Positions 51,830 to 63,119 of a DNA stretch of 64,000 nucleotides are shown piece after piece. A program made the translations under genes and the position numbers. Source of the stretch: Anastrepha obliqua (lineage: Eukaryota; Arthropoda; Insecta; Diptera; Tephritidae); assembly GCF_027943255.1 (NCBI RefSeq), contig NC_072897.1, forward strand, positions 57,560,406 to 57,624,405, in the 5' to 3' direction. Under the pieces are notes generated by a model. That model saw only the letters and a list, made by a program, of their open reading frames with translations. It was not told the DNA's origin and made no database searches. Each line of letters begins with the position of its first letter. Position 1 is the stretch's first letter.

Positions 51830-52690
51830 GGAAAATTATCCCCGAGTGTGATGGAAGCAGTACACCAATAAAAAAGTGGTTCGAAAAATTTCATATTAAC
51901 GCGACAGCATACAAACTTAATCCAAAACAAAAATATGTGCAAGCCCGCGCAAAAATGACGTCGGTCGCAAAACTATTCTTAGAGTCAACGCAAATAACCG
52001 AATACAATAGTGCGGAAGTGCATAAAAAACTGTCGGAACGTGTCAAAAAGAACACAGAGTCGTATTGTTACACATACGTAAAATTGCCTCACTAAGTGAT
52101 ATTGAGGAAACGTCTATCGTTCGCTACGTTGTCGATGGTTTGCGTATAAGAAGTGAAAACAAACATCTCTTGTACAGATGTAAAACATATAAATCGTTAC
52201 AAGAAGAATACGAAATTTTTGAACACTTTATCAAAGACGAAAGATCGTACAACGGGGGGCGCGTAAGCAAGATCGACAAACCTCAAGTCGCGGACAAAAA
52301 GTCACCTATAGAAAAAAAAGAACGCTGTTTCAATTGCGGATCACCAAATCATAAACGAAAGGACTGTCGTTCTGAGACAAAGTGCTTTAAGTGTAACAAA
52401 TTCGGACATACGTCCAAAGAGTGCGAAAACAGGTCAAAAGTGGTTAAAATCGTGGTTGAAAAAGAACGCGTAAAAGACGTTTCGGTGAACGGTGTTCACA
52501 TTAATGCGCTCATAGATACGGGATCAGATGTTACGATAATGTCAAAAACAGCTTTCGAAAAATTGAATAGTGTCGATCTGCAAAAAAGCGATACGAAGCG
52601 ATATGCACAACCCAAACGACGATGATTGTGCCAAAAGGCACAATTCAATACGACATGTTGTTAGGCTGGGATTTCGTTAAAAAGTTTCGT
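51830..52690 (+). pseudogene. Ty3/gypsy-type gag with zinc knuckles, and protease
   Basis: Gag begins near 51830 with IPECDGSSTPIKKWFEKFHI and NPKQKYVQARAKMTSVAKLF; a frameshift near 52050 leads to the frame 52065-52625: SLSDIEETSIVRYVVDGLRI, then two CCHC knuckles CFNCGSPNHKRKDC and CFKCNKFGHTSKEC. Protease follows at once with VHINALIDTGSDVTIMS (DTG catalytic triplet). After a stop at 52623 it continues YDMLLGWDFVKKFRFESG. Knuckle-protease fusion is typical for gypsy-type gag-pol. Confidence 0.82.
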
Positions 52691-53389
52691 TTTGAGTCCG
52701 GTACTGACTGATATTCGCTTATATCCTTGCGGTCGCAACAAAACATAAAAGAACATTTACGCGAACATTTACAACATAGTTGAGTCATCTAAAGAAATAA
52801 TGGTTCCATCGCGATTCGAAAAGCAAGTGCGAGAAATTGCGGATTATAAGCCTGCAGCTGTAACGAAGGAAAGCGTCATATCCCTGAGTATTGTTCCGGA
52901 TACTGCAATGAAACCATTCCATCATTCACCGAGCCGATTGCCTCATCATGAACAAAACGCTATAAGTACACAAGTCGATGAATGGTTACAACAAAAAATA
53001 GTGCGGAAATCCACGTCGGACTTTGCCAGCCGAATCGTAGTAGTAAGAAAGAAAGGCGGCAGCAGTAGTACGATGGTGCTGAAAGATCGGTTCCCGGTGC
53101 CAGTTATTGACGATGTACTTGAAAAATTGCAGAAAGCAAAGTTTTTTACAGTTATGGATCTCGAAAATGGTTTTTTGAAGTGAAAACTTCTTTAGAATCG
53201 TTGGGAGTGATTTGAGACTCGATGAAACGAAAAAGCGACACCAAAAAGAAGAAGAAAAAAGATATACGTATATATATGTATGCATAGAAAATGCTTCATT
53301 ACCAGGCACACAGAAGGATGGCATAAGCAAATTTAAATTTGTGAATTTATATATGTATGTATATATGCGGATATATGTATATGTGTTGT

Positions 53390-54640
53390 GTGTATGTACA
53401 TATGTGCCTCGCCACAGCAAAACATACGGTAAAATTTCTCAAGAAATCCAGCGAGCATTCATAGGCACAGCATTGCATGTACAGTAGGGCGGGTCAATTT
53501 AAAAATCGCTCATTGCTCTATGAAAATCGTATTCTAGGGATCAAAATAAGAAACTTTGCCGAAGGAACCATACCTCTAAAACGAATTCTGATGTCCCCCA
53601 ATTTCAAAATATCACCATTTTTGGCCTTTACATGAAAAAATCAGCTAAATGGCTATGTTTTTTCTTTATTTTTATTTATTTATAATATTATCTATTTTTT
53701 CTCTTAAGAAATTTATTTAGTCAGAACATATGTAAATGAATGAATGTGAGTTATAGAAAAGAAACTAAAAAGTTCGACCCATATTGGGGGGCATCAGAAA
53801 TCGTTTTAGAGGTATGGTTCCTTCGGCAAAATTTCTTATTCTGATCCCTAGAGTATGATTTTCACAGAGCAATGGGCGATTTTTTTGCCTTCCCACAAAT
53901 CGACCCGGCCTAATGTACAGTAACCTTGAACAGGCAGCTGCGGTTATCGAGCATTTAGAAACATATATTTACATACATATATGGGTGCAAACATATTTAC
54001 GGAGCCGCGGGCACTCGACTTGACAAAAATTGAATATTGGAAAATAATTCTACGCGAAATATTCCAATATTGACTATTTTCGAATTGTCGAGAAAATTGG
54101 CATAAGGGCGGCTCGTTTTATGAATAAAAGTACTTGCTCTTAGAACTATGAGCTCGAATTTATAAATCAATTTTTTGATGATGAGTTTTTGTTGCACAGT
54201 ACAATAGTTGAAACTGTTCGGCGCCGCCGCGACTGTTCAGCGCTATGGCAATTAGGATGATGGCCGCTACGCCTGCGCCTATTAATGCATTTTGTTCTTG
54301 TAGTCGCTAGGCATAGAATTATAGCTTTGGACGACATACGCATTTACAAGAATAAAGTGAGTGGCCTGTGTGTGCGGTTGAATGTAGATGCATATGTGTA
54401 TATTAATAAGCATTGTTTTGCTGGAAGTTCAGAACACAAATATGTATGTACGTACATAGGCTAGGCCATAGTATAGCATACATACATATGTATAAAAAAT
54501 TCAAACCAAGCGTCCTACGAATGTTTGCGTGTATGTTAGTACGTCTGTGTATTATACGCGTTACGACGCTCATAATAGCAACCGCGTGTGCTGTATTGCG
54601 TCCGTATTTTTATATTCGTAAATATTTTCATTTTTAAATA
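53390..54640 (+). repeat. Repeat B, uninterrupted paralogue of repeat A, with MITE
   Basis: This non-coding stretch aligns with 43825-44035 and 49311-49760 but lacks the I-like LINE; it keeps 67 bp (54081-54147) missing from A. It is the main part of the insertion splitting the gypsy-type RT (about 53215-54965) and carries a hAT-type MITE at 53485-53912. Downstream at 54658 an ATG opens MPKNNAEKCCEFRQKK, resembling the start of Helitron or other element proteins (AExCREYRxR), then it shifts frame. A Helitron origin is inferred from that and the helicase near copy A. Confidence 0.55.
53485..53912. mobile_element. hAT-type MITE, 428 bp
   Basis: A perfect 8-bp duplication ATGTACAG lies at 53477-53484 and 53913-53920. 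The terminal inverted repeats are long (about 115 bp) and begin TAGGGCGGGTC / TAGGCCGGGTC, sharing CATTGCTCTRTGAAAATC, TTTGCCGAAGGAACCATACC and TCTAAAACGA. TAGGG-type ends with 8-bp duplications fit hAT. There is no coding sequence. The inverted repeats could fold the single strand almost end to end. Confidence 0.85.
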
Positions 54641-55839
54641 ATATATTTACCGCAATTATGCCGAAAAATAATGCAGAAAAGTGTTGTGAATTTCGACAAA
54701 AAAAAAACAAAAAGAAAATAAAACTAAACATAAGCCACTCGTATCATTTGTTGAAATTGAAAGCATTGAGGATGAATAACAATAAAATGAAGAAAATAAA
54801 ATATGAACTTTATAGCAATATTATAATGAACCTATAATTATCCCGCTCCTAATGCTGCTTTCGTCTCATTCTCTCTCAGTTTGTTTTACGGAAGGTTTCA
54901 CTTCTATCGCGTCTAACCGTTAGACTGGTATTTTTTTTTCATGTCAAGATAGAAGAAGAGAGTAAAAATGCACGGTGCTCATCACCAAAGAAGGTTTATT
55001 TGAATTCAATAGAGCGCATTTTGAGTTCTGCAACTCGCCTGCAGTTTTCAGCCGTTAGGTAAATCACATGTTCCAAAACTTGATTAACAAAGATATCATG
55101 GATTTGTATAGCGATGACATAATCATCTACGCTTCTACGACAGAAGAATGTTTAAACAAAACGAAAATGTCAAGTGGAAGAAGTGCAGTTTCTTACAGTC
55201 AAGGATAGACTTTCTTGGTCACACAGTCGAGAATGGAAGAATCTCACCAGGAGAAAAAAAGACTAGAGCCATAAAAAAGTTTCCGACGCCGCAAAACATA
55301 AAAGCAATCCAGTCATTTCTTGGATTGACGGGTTTCTTCCGAAAGTTTATTCCGAACTACGCACTAAAGGCTCGATCTTTGACAAATATTTTAAAGAAGA
55401 ATAAGCAGTTTGAATTGGGAGTCGAAGAACGGAAAGGTGTACAAGAACTGAAGGAAGCGCGTATAGAAGAACCAGTGCAACACATTTTTTGTAGAGGCGC
55501 GAACACAAAACCGCATACTGACGCATCAAAAGATGGATTTGGAGCCACGTTGCTGCAGCAATTCGAAAATCAACTACATCCGGTATTTTTCTGGAGAGTC
55601 GCCGAGGGAATCCGCTCAACATAGCTACATTCTTGAAGTTAAAGCAGCGTATCTAGCATTAAAAAGTTTCGACACTATTTACTGGGAACGAAATTCAAGA
55701 TTGTCATGGACTGTGCAGCGTTTAAGCAGACCCTTAAGAAAAAAGATGTCCCCCGTGAAGTTGCACAGTGGGTGCTCTATTTCCAATAATTTGACTACGA
55801 AGCTCAACATCGAAGTGCAGACAAAATGAAACATGTTAA

Positions 55840-57110
55840 TTGTTTAAGCCGACACCCACAGCAAGGTCTCATAGTTGCTTCAGAAGTCACAAGTCAAGTC
55901 TCAAAGCAATTTACGAGATCTTGAAAATCAAACCGTATGAAAATTTCAAAATTAAAGCCGATATAATATACAAAGTATTAGAAGGTTCAGAGTTGTTAGC
56001 AGTCCCGAAATCGATGGAGTCCGAAGTTATCAGAAACGCCCACGAACCTGGACATTTTGCCACGCAGAGGACGATGCACGCGATCAAACAGTTTTACTGG
56101 ATACCACATCTGGAGAGTAAGGTTATACAGTTCATAAACAGCTGCGCCAAATGCATCCTGTACAACAAGAAGTTGGGAAATAAGGAAGGTTTCCTTAATT
56201 GCATTGATGAAGGTGACCTGCCGTTGCATACGATCCACATCGATCACCTCGGTCCAATGGATGCGACATCAAAAAGTTACCGATATATATTTGCTGTAGT
56301 CGATGGGTTCACTAAGTTTGTGTTGCTATACCCTACAAAGTCAACAAGCTGCGAGGAGGTTATCCGGAAGCTGAGCGAGTGGTCAATGATCTTCGGCAAT
56401 CCAACACGCATCATAAGTGACAAAGGTGCTGCATTCACATCTAACGATTTTAACGAGTTTGTTACAAAGAACAACATAAACCACGTTTTGACCACCACTA
56501 GCATCCCAAGAGGCAATGGACAAGTAGAACGGGTCAATAGGGCGATCTTATCAATTATTTCGAAGCTCTCAGCAGCTGATCCGGCAACATGGTTCAAGTT
56601 TGTATCTGAAGTTCAAAAAACAATAAACTCTTTTCACAGCTCGACAAAGGCGTCGCCATTCGAAATTATGTTTGGTATCAAAATGAAAGCGGTGTTGAGA
56701 GCCCGATTCTAAATGCTTTACGAGATGAATTGGTTGACAACTTGGATATCGACAGACAGCGGATTCGTGATGACGCGAGGGCACAAATTCTGAAGACTCA
56801 AGCTACTTACAAGCGAAATTTCGACAAGGGCAGAAAGGCGGAAATAGTCTACACGCTTGGCGATCTAGTGGCGATCAAGCGCAGTCAGTTTGTGGCTGGT
56901 AAAAAATTGGCCAGCGAATATCTGGGTCCATACGAAATCGTCAAAGTTAAACGCAATGGTCGATACGACGTACGCAAAGCAGCCAACATAGAGGGTCCCA
57001 ACAACACGTCTAGCAGCTGTAGCAACATGAGGCTTTGGAAGTACGCCAAATGCAACGAAGAGCTGCTGTCATCCGAGGCGGATGACGATGATCAGGACAG
57101 CCGCATGTAA
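55840..57110 (+). pseudogene. Ty3/gypsy-type integrase
   Basis: The first frame (55840-56712) carries the zinc-binding HHCC (H-x3-H in NAHEPGHFATQRT, C-x2-C in SCAKCILYNKK) and the DDE core: Asp in TIHIDHLGPMDATS, Asp in RIISDKGAAFTSNDF and Glu in PRGNGQVERVNRAIL. A frameshift near 56680 leads to 56730-57110 with GRKAEIVYTLGDLVAIKRSQ and ASEYLGPYEIVKVKRNGRYD, the GPY/F module of Ty3/gypsy integrases, ending at 57108. The acidic tail DDDDQD closes it. One frameshift aside, it is well preserved. Confidence 0.88.
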
Positions 57111-57116
57111 CAGTGG

Positions 57117-57400
57117 TTGGCTGAGCGTGCACTAGTACAGTATATAGTCAGTTGTCAAGTAGCCGCGCATGAAAGAAGTCGTTAAGCAGTCGAGTGTCAA
57201 GAATAATTAAATAAATCAACTTAAAATCTTTTTATATTGTATTCATACAATTAAGATTACCAATACCAAGTGCTACCTTGTTAAAAAATGTAAAATAAAT
57301 GAACTTAAATCTTTTTATATTACAAATAAACGAACTTAAATCTTTTTACATTACATACATATATATGTATAAGTACTATGTGTAGCTTATATCAAATTGC
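57117..57400 (+). repeat. Probable 3' LTR or tail with 31-bp tandem units
   Basis: After the integrase stop, an AT-rich region has three related units around AACTTAAA(A)TCTTTTTA at about 57217, 57302 and 57333, the last two a clean tandem of AAATRAACGAACTTAAATCT type (31-bp period). This is the expected location of a 3' LTR, but no matching 5' copy was recognised, so the LTR call is tentative. Confidence 0.4.
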
Positions 57401-57479
57401 GGCCGTTAGTATATACACACCCCCATATAATTAAATACTCAACAGGATCATCTACACATTTTCATACATACATGGTACC

Positions 57480-58360
57480 TTCACGCAATAAAGGAATGAA
57501 AGAAAGTAAGCGACAAAGCTTCTATGAGTTTTGCAATGAACCTGAAAGCAATCCTTGGGGGCAGCATACAAGGTGGTGGCCAAGAAACTGAAGGAATAAA
57601 TACAATAAAGTGAAGGTGAACACACTATTTCCTAAACAAAGAAAGTTGATTTCTTTAATTTCGAGATCCTTCGCACATCGCGAATTACCTTTGCCCAGGC
57701 AACATCGACTTTGCTACACTTAATATATGCTTCGTGGAAGAAGCGATCCCATCGATATGGAAGCGACAAAGGCTGGTTCTACTGCCCAAACCCGGCAAGC
57801 CCCCCACGGAACCGTCTAGCGAATCATCTATAACCGCCTCAAGAACGAGATCGATTTCGTCAAACCAATATCTGAAAACCAGTTTGGATTAAGAAAAAGA
57901 AGATCCGCCGTTGACGGCAACCTGCGCAACAGGCTATAAGTGGTACCCGATGGCTCCATGGTTCTAAAGAGTTCTGCTTATTATTGACTCTGGATGTAAA
58001 AAACGCTTTCCACACCACAAACTGGGCGAAAATCCAGGACGCATTGGACAAGACTGGAGTATCGCCTTACCTGCGAGCAATTATACGAGGCTACTTCGAA
58101 GAACGCATACTGGATAACGACACAGCAGTAGGCAGGAAGAGCTATAAGATATCACTCGGAGTCCCGGGGTCGGGGCTGCGCTGGACACACTCCAGGGAAG
58201 CTGGTTAGAAAGAAAACACGCAGAAGTGGATTTTTACCTGACACGGGTTCTACGCCACTGGGCATGGATGCTGCAAAGCATACCCCACCGGTTCAAATGC
58301 GAATCGGATCCTAGTTTTGAACACTGTGAGGAAAATGCGGAAGAAGAAATGACAGCGCTA
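57480..58360 (+). pseudogene. R1-clade LINE ORF2 fragment
   Basis: The linker KESKRQSFYEFCNEPESNPW opens at about 57500, then RT pieces IWKRQRLVLLPKPGKPP (57755), ISENQFGLRKRRSAVDGNL (57868) and LTLDVKNAFHTTNWAKIQDA (57984-58208), which match R1 RT palm motifs. After a deletion the C-terminal part reads VDFYLTRVLRHWAWMLQSIP and CESDPSFEHCEENAEEE (58225-58350), the Cys/His domain of R1 ORF2. The YADD box is lost. Several stops are present. Confidence 0.68.
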
Positions 58361-58439
58361 TCAGTAATATTACAATACAAAAATTTCGTGTTCTTATTTA
58401 AGTAAGTTTTGCTTGTTAGAAAAAGCAAGTGGAAACGCC

Positions 58440-59495
58440 ACTCTACTCATTAACCTGGTCCTTCGAGCCGGATTTCCTAACCTCGCATCGTGAGTGTGAA
58501 CTCAGATTGCGCCACACCGCTCAGGGTAGCCAGCGATAAAAGATTGTGCAGCGTCAGCGGCTAATTCAACGCATCATAGACCTGCTCACCAATATACATG
58601 TGCTGGGAAGCATGTCACCATACCAGTTGGAGACAAAGCTACGACTGGTAGATCACCACTTTCACACAATTGAGCATCTGCAGATAGAGCTCGAATCACT
58701 GGACGAATATCAGCGGGAAGTGGATCACCTCGCGGCATTCGAATACTCTTTTTGTGAGGTCAAGAGTGTCATCATCGAACGTATATCAGAATTGCGTAAG
58801 GTGGACATCGTTAGCAGCACAAGGGTGGTCGCACCATCAACCACGTCAACAATGACGCCCCGGCACAGCTTTCCGAAACTGCAACTAACGAAATTTAGTG
58901 GCAGCTACACAGAGTCGTTGTACTTCTTCAACATGTTCTCAGCTATTGTACTAAACAACGCTGAGTTAGAGGACATAGAGAAGTTCGGCTGGTTCAATTG
59001 CTGGAAGTTACTAGCGACAACTACAAACATGCCATTGAGTTGCTCGTCACCGGATGAGGAAACAAACGGTGCATCTTCATTCGTATCAATGAGCCATATT
59101 CAACAGCAAGGGTACATATAGCCGCAACGTGTCGACATTGAGCGAATTTATTGATCCCATCAATTCACATTTCCGCGCAATGCAGTCCTTTGCCTCATCC
59201 ACCCAAATTGAGGGCATACTGCTCCAGCTAATAGTCTCAAAATTGGAGCCAGGTATGCAAGAGGAATAGGAGGAAGAGATAGCTGCCAACTCTGACAAAT
59301 TAAACTTTTCAAGTCTCCAGTTGCCTTCATGGGATGGTCTCGCCAATTTCATTGAACGCCGAATCCAAACAGTGAACATCATCGAAGACAGCAAGGGCTC
59401 ACTAGACAAGGGTACATCAGCTGTAACAACAACAAAGTCTTCAAGGTCCTATTCAACATTCACAGCAACCACAAATAACAAAAAGTGTTTGCCGT
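58440..59495 (+). pseudogene. BEL/Pao leader and gag fragment
   Basis: The leader contains CTGGTCCTTCGAGCCGG at 58455-58471, a sequence I recall from just inside the 5' LTR of many dipteran BEL elements. Gag (58546 onward) is alpha-helical with IEHLQIELESLDEYQREVDH, then the DUF1759-type block FPKLQLTKFSGSYTESLYFF. A shift near 59010-59090 and a stop near 59268 break it; it continues NPINSHFRAMQSF-like (frame 3) and PSWDGLANFIERRIQTVNII to 59500. The LOA LINE cuts it off. It is a gag region, the very part missing from the BEL/Pao copy at 7286-12023, but identity of the two families is unproven. Confidence 0.7.
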
Positions 59496-59959
59496 TAGAT
59501 TAGATTAGGTTTGTGGGGGGTTGGAAGGAATAGAAAGACAGAATAGATAGAGTAGGGACGGAAGGACTGAAAAATTTGGTTTGAGGTCACTCTTCTGCGA
59601 ATCTTTTAGATTAATTGACGGTTCTTAAGAGATCCGGAAGAGCAATAGTATGAACTTTATACTATACATACTCAGCCTACTAATACAACAACCTAAGCCT
59701 AATTCTAGAAAACGCCGGAGAGCTGCAGAGAAAATGCTCGTCAGTGTCTTCGTTTTCCCGGCAGGATAGGCATATTGGGTCGGCAATGATCCCTATGGTA
59801 GCCACATTTTAGCCACAGGCGTTAGGCCCTGTGGTTACACCCACCAGCACTCTCAGGTTTTTCCTACTAAGTTTTAGGAGAAAAATCGTTAATTTCCTGT
59901 TTGGTTCTTTCACCAAGAACCTGGCTACTCTGCGGGAGCCCTACTTAAACCAGCGTCTT

Positions 59960-62900
59960 CTATGGGTAGACCTCATGAAGTCGTCAATCCACAATTAAAT
60001 CTATGCACAATTGACAATTGAATTAACAAAGGCTCTTATAGAAGCTTGACTGTCACTACAAATTCCAATACTACTACCCCACTACTTTTTCTCAATTGGC
60101 CAGTATGCTACATTCAAGATGGTATAGATTTCCGTTAAGAAGACCGTGGCCATCTGCCTGTAGTATTTAGTGTCTGCGTCTAAGTACTATCCAGATCCGG
60201 TACCATCACTGATTTTGGATCCGTCGGCGTAGAGAGTGTGCTAAAATCCTATTAACAGGCTCTGTGGACCTAACGATTAATCTTTATATGAGACCAAAAT
60301 ATCATACTTCCTACCGAAGCTAAAGTAAGGCACCCGATTGTCTGCTGGCATCGAGAATAATGTGCATCGCTCCGACAACTGGTGGAATATCTGATAGTGG
60401 CCATTTTTTTCTTCGTTTCGCCATACTACGTTTAGCTTGAGACTGTACGTCACCTTCATCGCTTCCTTTTGAATTTGAAGGTTGCCAGTTCAGGATGGCA
60501 TTCAAGGCATCATCAGATGTCGTACTCATAGCACCTGTGATACACAAGCACACACTTCTCTGTAGTCTGGCTAAGGGTTTTACTCTGGAATTAACCATAG
60601 TAGCCTTCCACCAGACTACAGAGGCATATGCAACAAAGAGTCAAATCAGAGTGATGTATAACTAATGTAATCGACGGTCTTGGACCCCATGTCTTGCCAA
60701 AGGTTCTCTTACACTGTCAGAAGACTTGTAGTGTTCGAGAGTGCCTTCTGCTTGAAGGTCATCTTACAATCTAGGATTACCCCAAATTATTTTACTTTGG
60801 ACGAGAGTTGCAGTGTTACTCCTTTCAAAGTGGATAGTAGCACTCCTTCCATATTGCGTTTCCTAGTGAAAAGTACCAAGGTATTGGGTATTGGGTAAAA
60901 GAGGTTTCGCTGCTAATACTATTTTTGTGTTACAGGTGATTTGAAGGTGTATATGTGAGGTCTCGATCGCAGTAGTTGATGTTCGTTTTAAGCGTAAAGA
61001 TCCTTTTTTATCTGACCTCAGAAATGTCAACGTTCGTCCCGAAAAAACAGCATTTGCGGGAAGTCATGCTGTATTATTGCCTCTGAAAGAAAAGTGCAGC
61101 TGATATTGACAGATCAACCGTCGGTAAACGTTTGCACGCTATGCGAGTGGTCCAGAAAGCAGATTACTGGGTGTCACATGAGTTGAAGGAGAGGGATATC
61201 GAGAGATGTTTGCGAAATCGGTCCAGAAATATTTAGAGGGACTGAATTTGGAAATCTTGCCCCACCCGCCGTATTTCCCCGGCATTGTTCCTTCGGATTA
61301 CCGTCTGTTACGATCAATGCAATCAGCGCTTATTGGAGAGCGGTTCACTTCTTACGAGAGCATCGCAAACTGTCTCAATGAATGGGTCAAGTCAAAAGAA
61401 CTCGAATTTTTTGTCAGAGGAATCCGTCTGCTGCCTGAAATATGGGGAAAAGTTGTAGCTTCCAATGGCACATACAATACTTCACATAATATCATGTATT
61501 ACTTAATTTAAATAATTCGTATCTTTGTCTAAAAAAGGACGGCAACTTATTCCCATACCAATACATTTTATAGGATTCACCGAAATACCTTGTAATTCGA
61601 ACCTATGCTCAATCCTGTTTAGAGCTACCTGCATTTTGTTGCATAGCTTCTAGTGGCCGTCCTGAGTTTGGTACGCACGCATCATCCACATAAGCTTGGA
61701 TGTGTTCAACTTTCTGCACATTATTAAGAAGGGAGCCCAAATTAAAGCACTAAAGAAAAGGAGAGAGTACACCGCCTTGTGAAAAGTCCTTCTTAGCCGC
61801 AATCTTGACACCTTCATCATCTTCTCCATCTGTGGCAAGCAATCTCTTTGATATCATAGAGTGAATCCGTCTGGCAATGATTTCTTCTAATCCATGCCAT
61901 CTGATAGAAGAAGACGTAAAGTCAAAGGTAGCATTGTGAAGAGCTCCTTCAATGTCCACAAACACACCAAAAGTGTACTATGTTTTTCCAACCCTGTTTC
62001 GATTATGCTTACTCACTCATGTAAAGCCGATTTACAAGATTTTCCACTTTGAAAATCGCGTTGTCTGCCATTGAGAGGGTTGCGACTTAGAAACCTTGTT
62101 CTAATGTGCTTCTCAGCCATACGTTCCACACTTTTAAGCATAAACGATGTCAGGCTTACAGGCCTGAATCTTTTTGGTAAATCATAGTTATCTTTGCCTG
62201 GCTTTGGGTCTAAGACGACTTTCACCAAAAGCCACTATAGTGGAACATACGCGGACGCAAGACATGACGTAAAGGTTCTTTTTAGAACCTTCATTAGTTG
62301 CTCTCCGCCACCCCTGAGCATGGGTAAATGCCAGTTTTCGAATAGCGAGAAGGTAAACCTTATCGTGGCTTCGTTAACTATCCCAGGTGTAATGAGCCAA
62401 TCATGTTATCGGTTAAAGCAATGAGTCCAGTTAGTCACCCAGTCCCTTTGCAGGACCTCGTATAACCTCGGTGAACAGTTCCAATTCTCCATTTCACTCC
62501 ATAAGTTTCCAGAGTTCAATTCAGATTATCTAATTTCCTTCTTATATTCTTTACTCAGGTCACGGTAGGCATTCCAATCCGCTTCCAAGTTATAAGAGCT
62601 CTGTTAAGAAGTTTCCTGGGAGTTTTTCGGAGTTTTGTAAAGCGGAATTTCACCAGGGGACAGCCTTACCTCTCTTCTCCTACATTCCGAGCATGCCTTT
62701 CCAAAACATTCGCTTCACTGAGTTTATGGTTTCTTCTTCTGAACTTACATTTCGTACTACCCCAGAGTGTGTTCTGGAAACTTGCTTCACATCTCGCATG
62801 AATTCTGCGTATCTTACAACTTACATAAAGACCCTCGTAGGGGCGGGAGAATAGAGTCTCAGGGAAAACAGGCCGATACAACGATTGTATCTACTTCTTT

Positions 62901-63118
62901 GCCTCTAATCAAGCTAAAGAGCTTGACTGCAACTACGTCTTGGCCGCAGAATTGCAGTCAACCGCTTTTGGCATAATAATACACGTACGCGGACAAATCT
63001 CTTTCTCTTTACAAGAAATAGACCCACCGCATTTCATATCTTCCAAGCCCTGTATTTGACCTTTAGACACCCACGGTTCTTGAATTAATATTATTTGAGG
63101 ATTTGTGTTCAGTTTCAC
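59960..63118 (-). pseudogene. LOA-type LINE ORF2 (EN, RT, RNase H)
   Basis: Endonuclease: NPQIILIQEPWVSKGQIQGL at 62933-63118, with catalytic Glu in QEPW. RT: KPGKDNYDLPKRFRPVSLTS and LSRNPLNGRQRDFQSGKSCK at 62013-62228, FVDIEGALHNATFDF with AKKDFSQGGVLSPFL at 61750-61965, and in another frame QAYVDDACVPNS (YVDD) at about 61690. After the mariner: KPLARLQRSVCLCITGAMST at 60320-60598, then RNase H as a broken YADGSKISDGTGSG near 60215 and FLTEIYTILNVAYWPIE near 60110. Stops are frequent throughout. EN to RT spacing is about normal. Confidence 0.72.
60890..61555 (+). mobile_element. Mariner element, internally deleted, in LOA LINE
   Basis: The transposase begins MSTFVPKKQHLREVMLYYCL at 61024 and, after a stop, ADIDRSTVGKRLHAMRVVQK and VSHELKERDIERCL, the N-terminal HTH region of mauritiana-type mariners. 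The frame 61206-61511 then has VQKYLEGLNLEILPHPPYFP and IVPSDYRLLRSMQSALIGER, where APSDYHLF normally carries the third catalytic Asp. The stretch with the first two Asp is deleted. Terminal repeats are only roughly visible (TTGGGTAAAAGAGG at 60890, GGAATAAGTTGCCGTCC reversed at 61555), so ends are approximate. Confidence 0.75.
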
Positions 63119-63119
63119 A

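Larger units (their letters stand above)
52800..55830 (+). pseudogene. Ty3/gypsy-type RT and RNase H, split by repeat B
   Basis: RT starts at 52800: FHHSPSRLPHHEQNAISTQV, EWLQQKIVRKSTSDFASRIV and AKFFTVMDLENGF near 53170, with a short deletion where the VDYRxLN motif is expected. Repeat B replaces sequence from about 53215; RT resumes at 54965 with LFEFNRAHFEFCNSP and DLYSDDIIIYAST (YSDD for the catalytic YxDD). RDFLGHTVENGRISP-type thumb follows in 55148-55624 (RIDFLGHTVENGRI, FLGLTGFFRKFIPNYA). RNase H: TKPHTDASKDGFGATLLQQF, then frame-shifted AQHSYILEVKAAYLAL. Two shifts occur near 55600 and 55700. Confidence 0.8.
51480..57116 (+). mobile_element. Ty3/gypsy-type LTR retrotransposon, nested
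   Basis: Gag, protease, RT, RNase H and integrase occur in that order on the plus strand. No clean 5' LTR or primer site could be fixed; the start is placed near the first coding signal, and 57117-57400 looks like a 3' LTR or its remains. RT is split between about 53215 and 54965 by repeat B. There is no env. Several frameshifts are present, but long frames survive (gag/protease 560 bp, integrase 870 bp), suggesting moderate age. Confidence 0.75.

Noticed and set aside
49434..51942. Several short Cys- or Tyr-rich frames in AT-rich DNA
   Set aside because: They arise from microsatellites and have no recognisable domain or conserved start.
53641..53760. Possible gene in the centre of the hAT MITE
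   Set aside because: The sequence is poly-T/A-rich with no frame above a few dozen codons.
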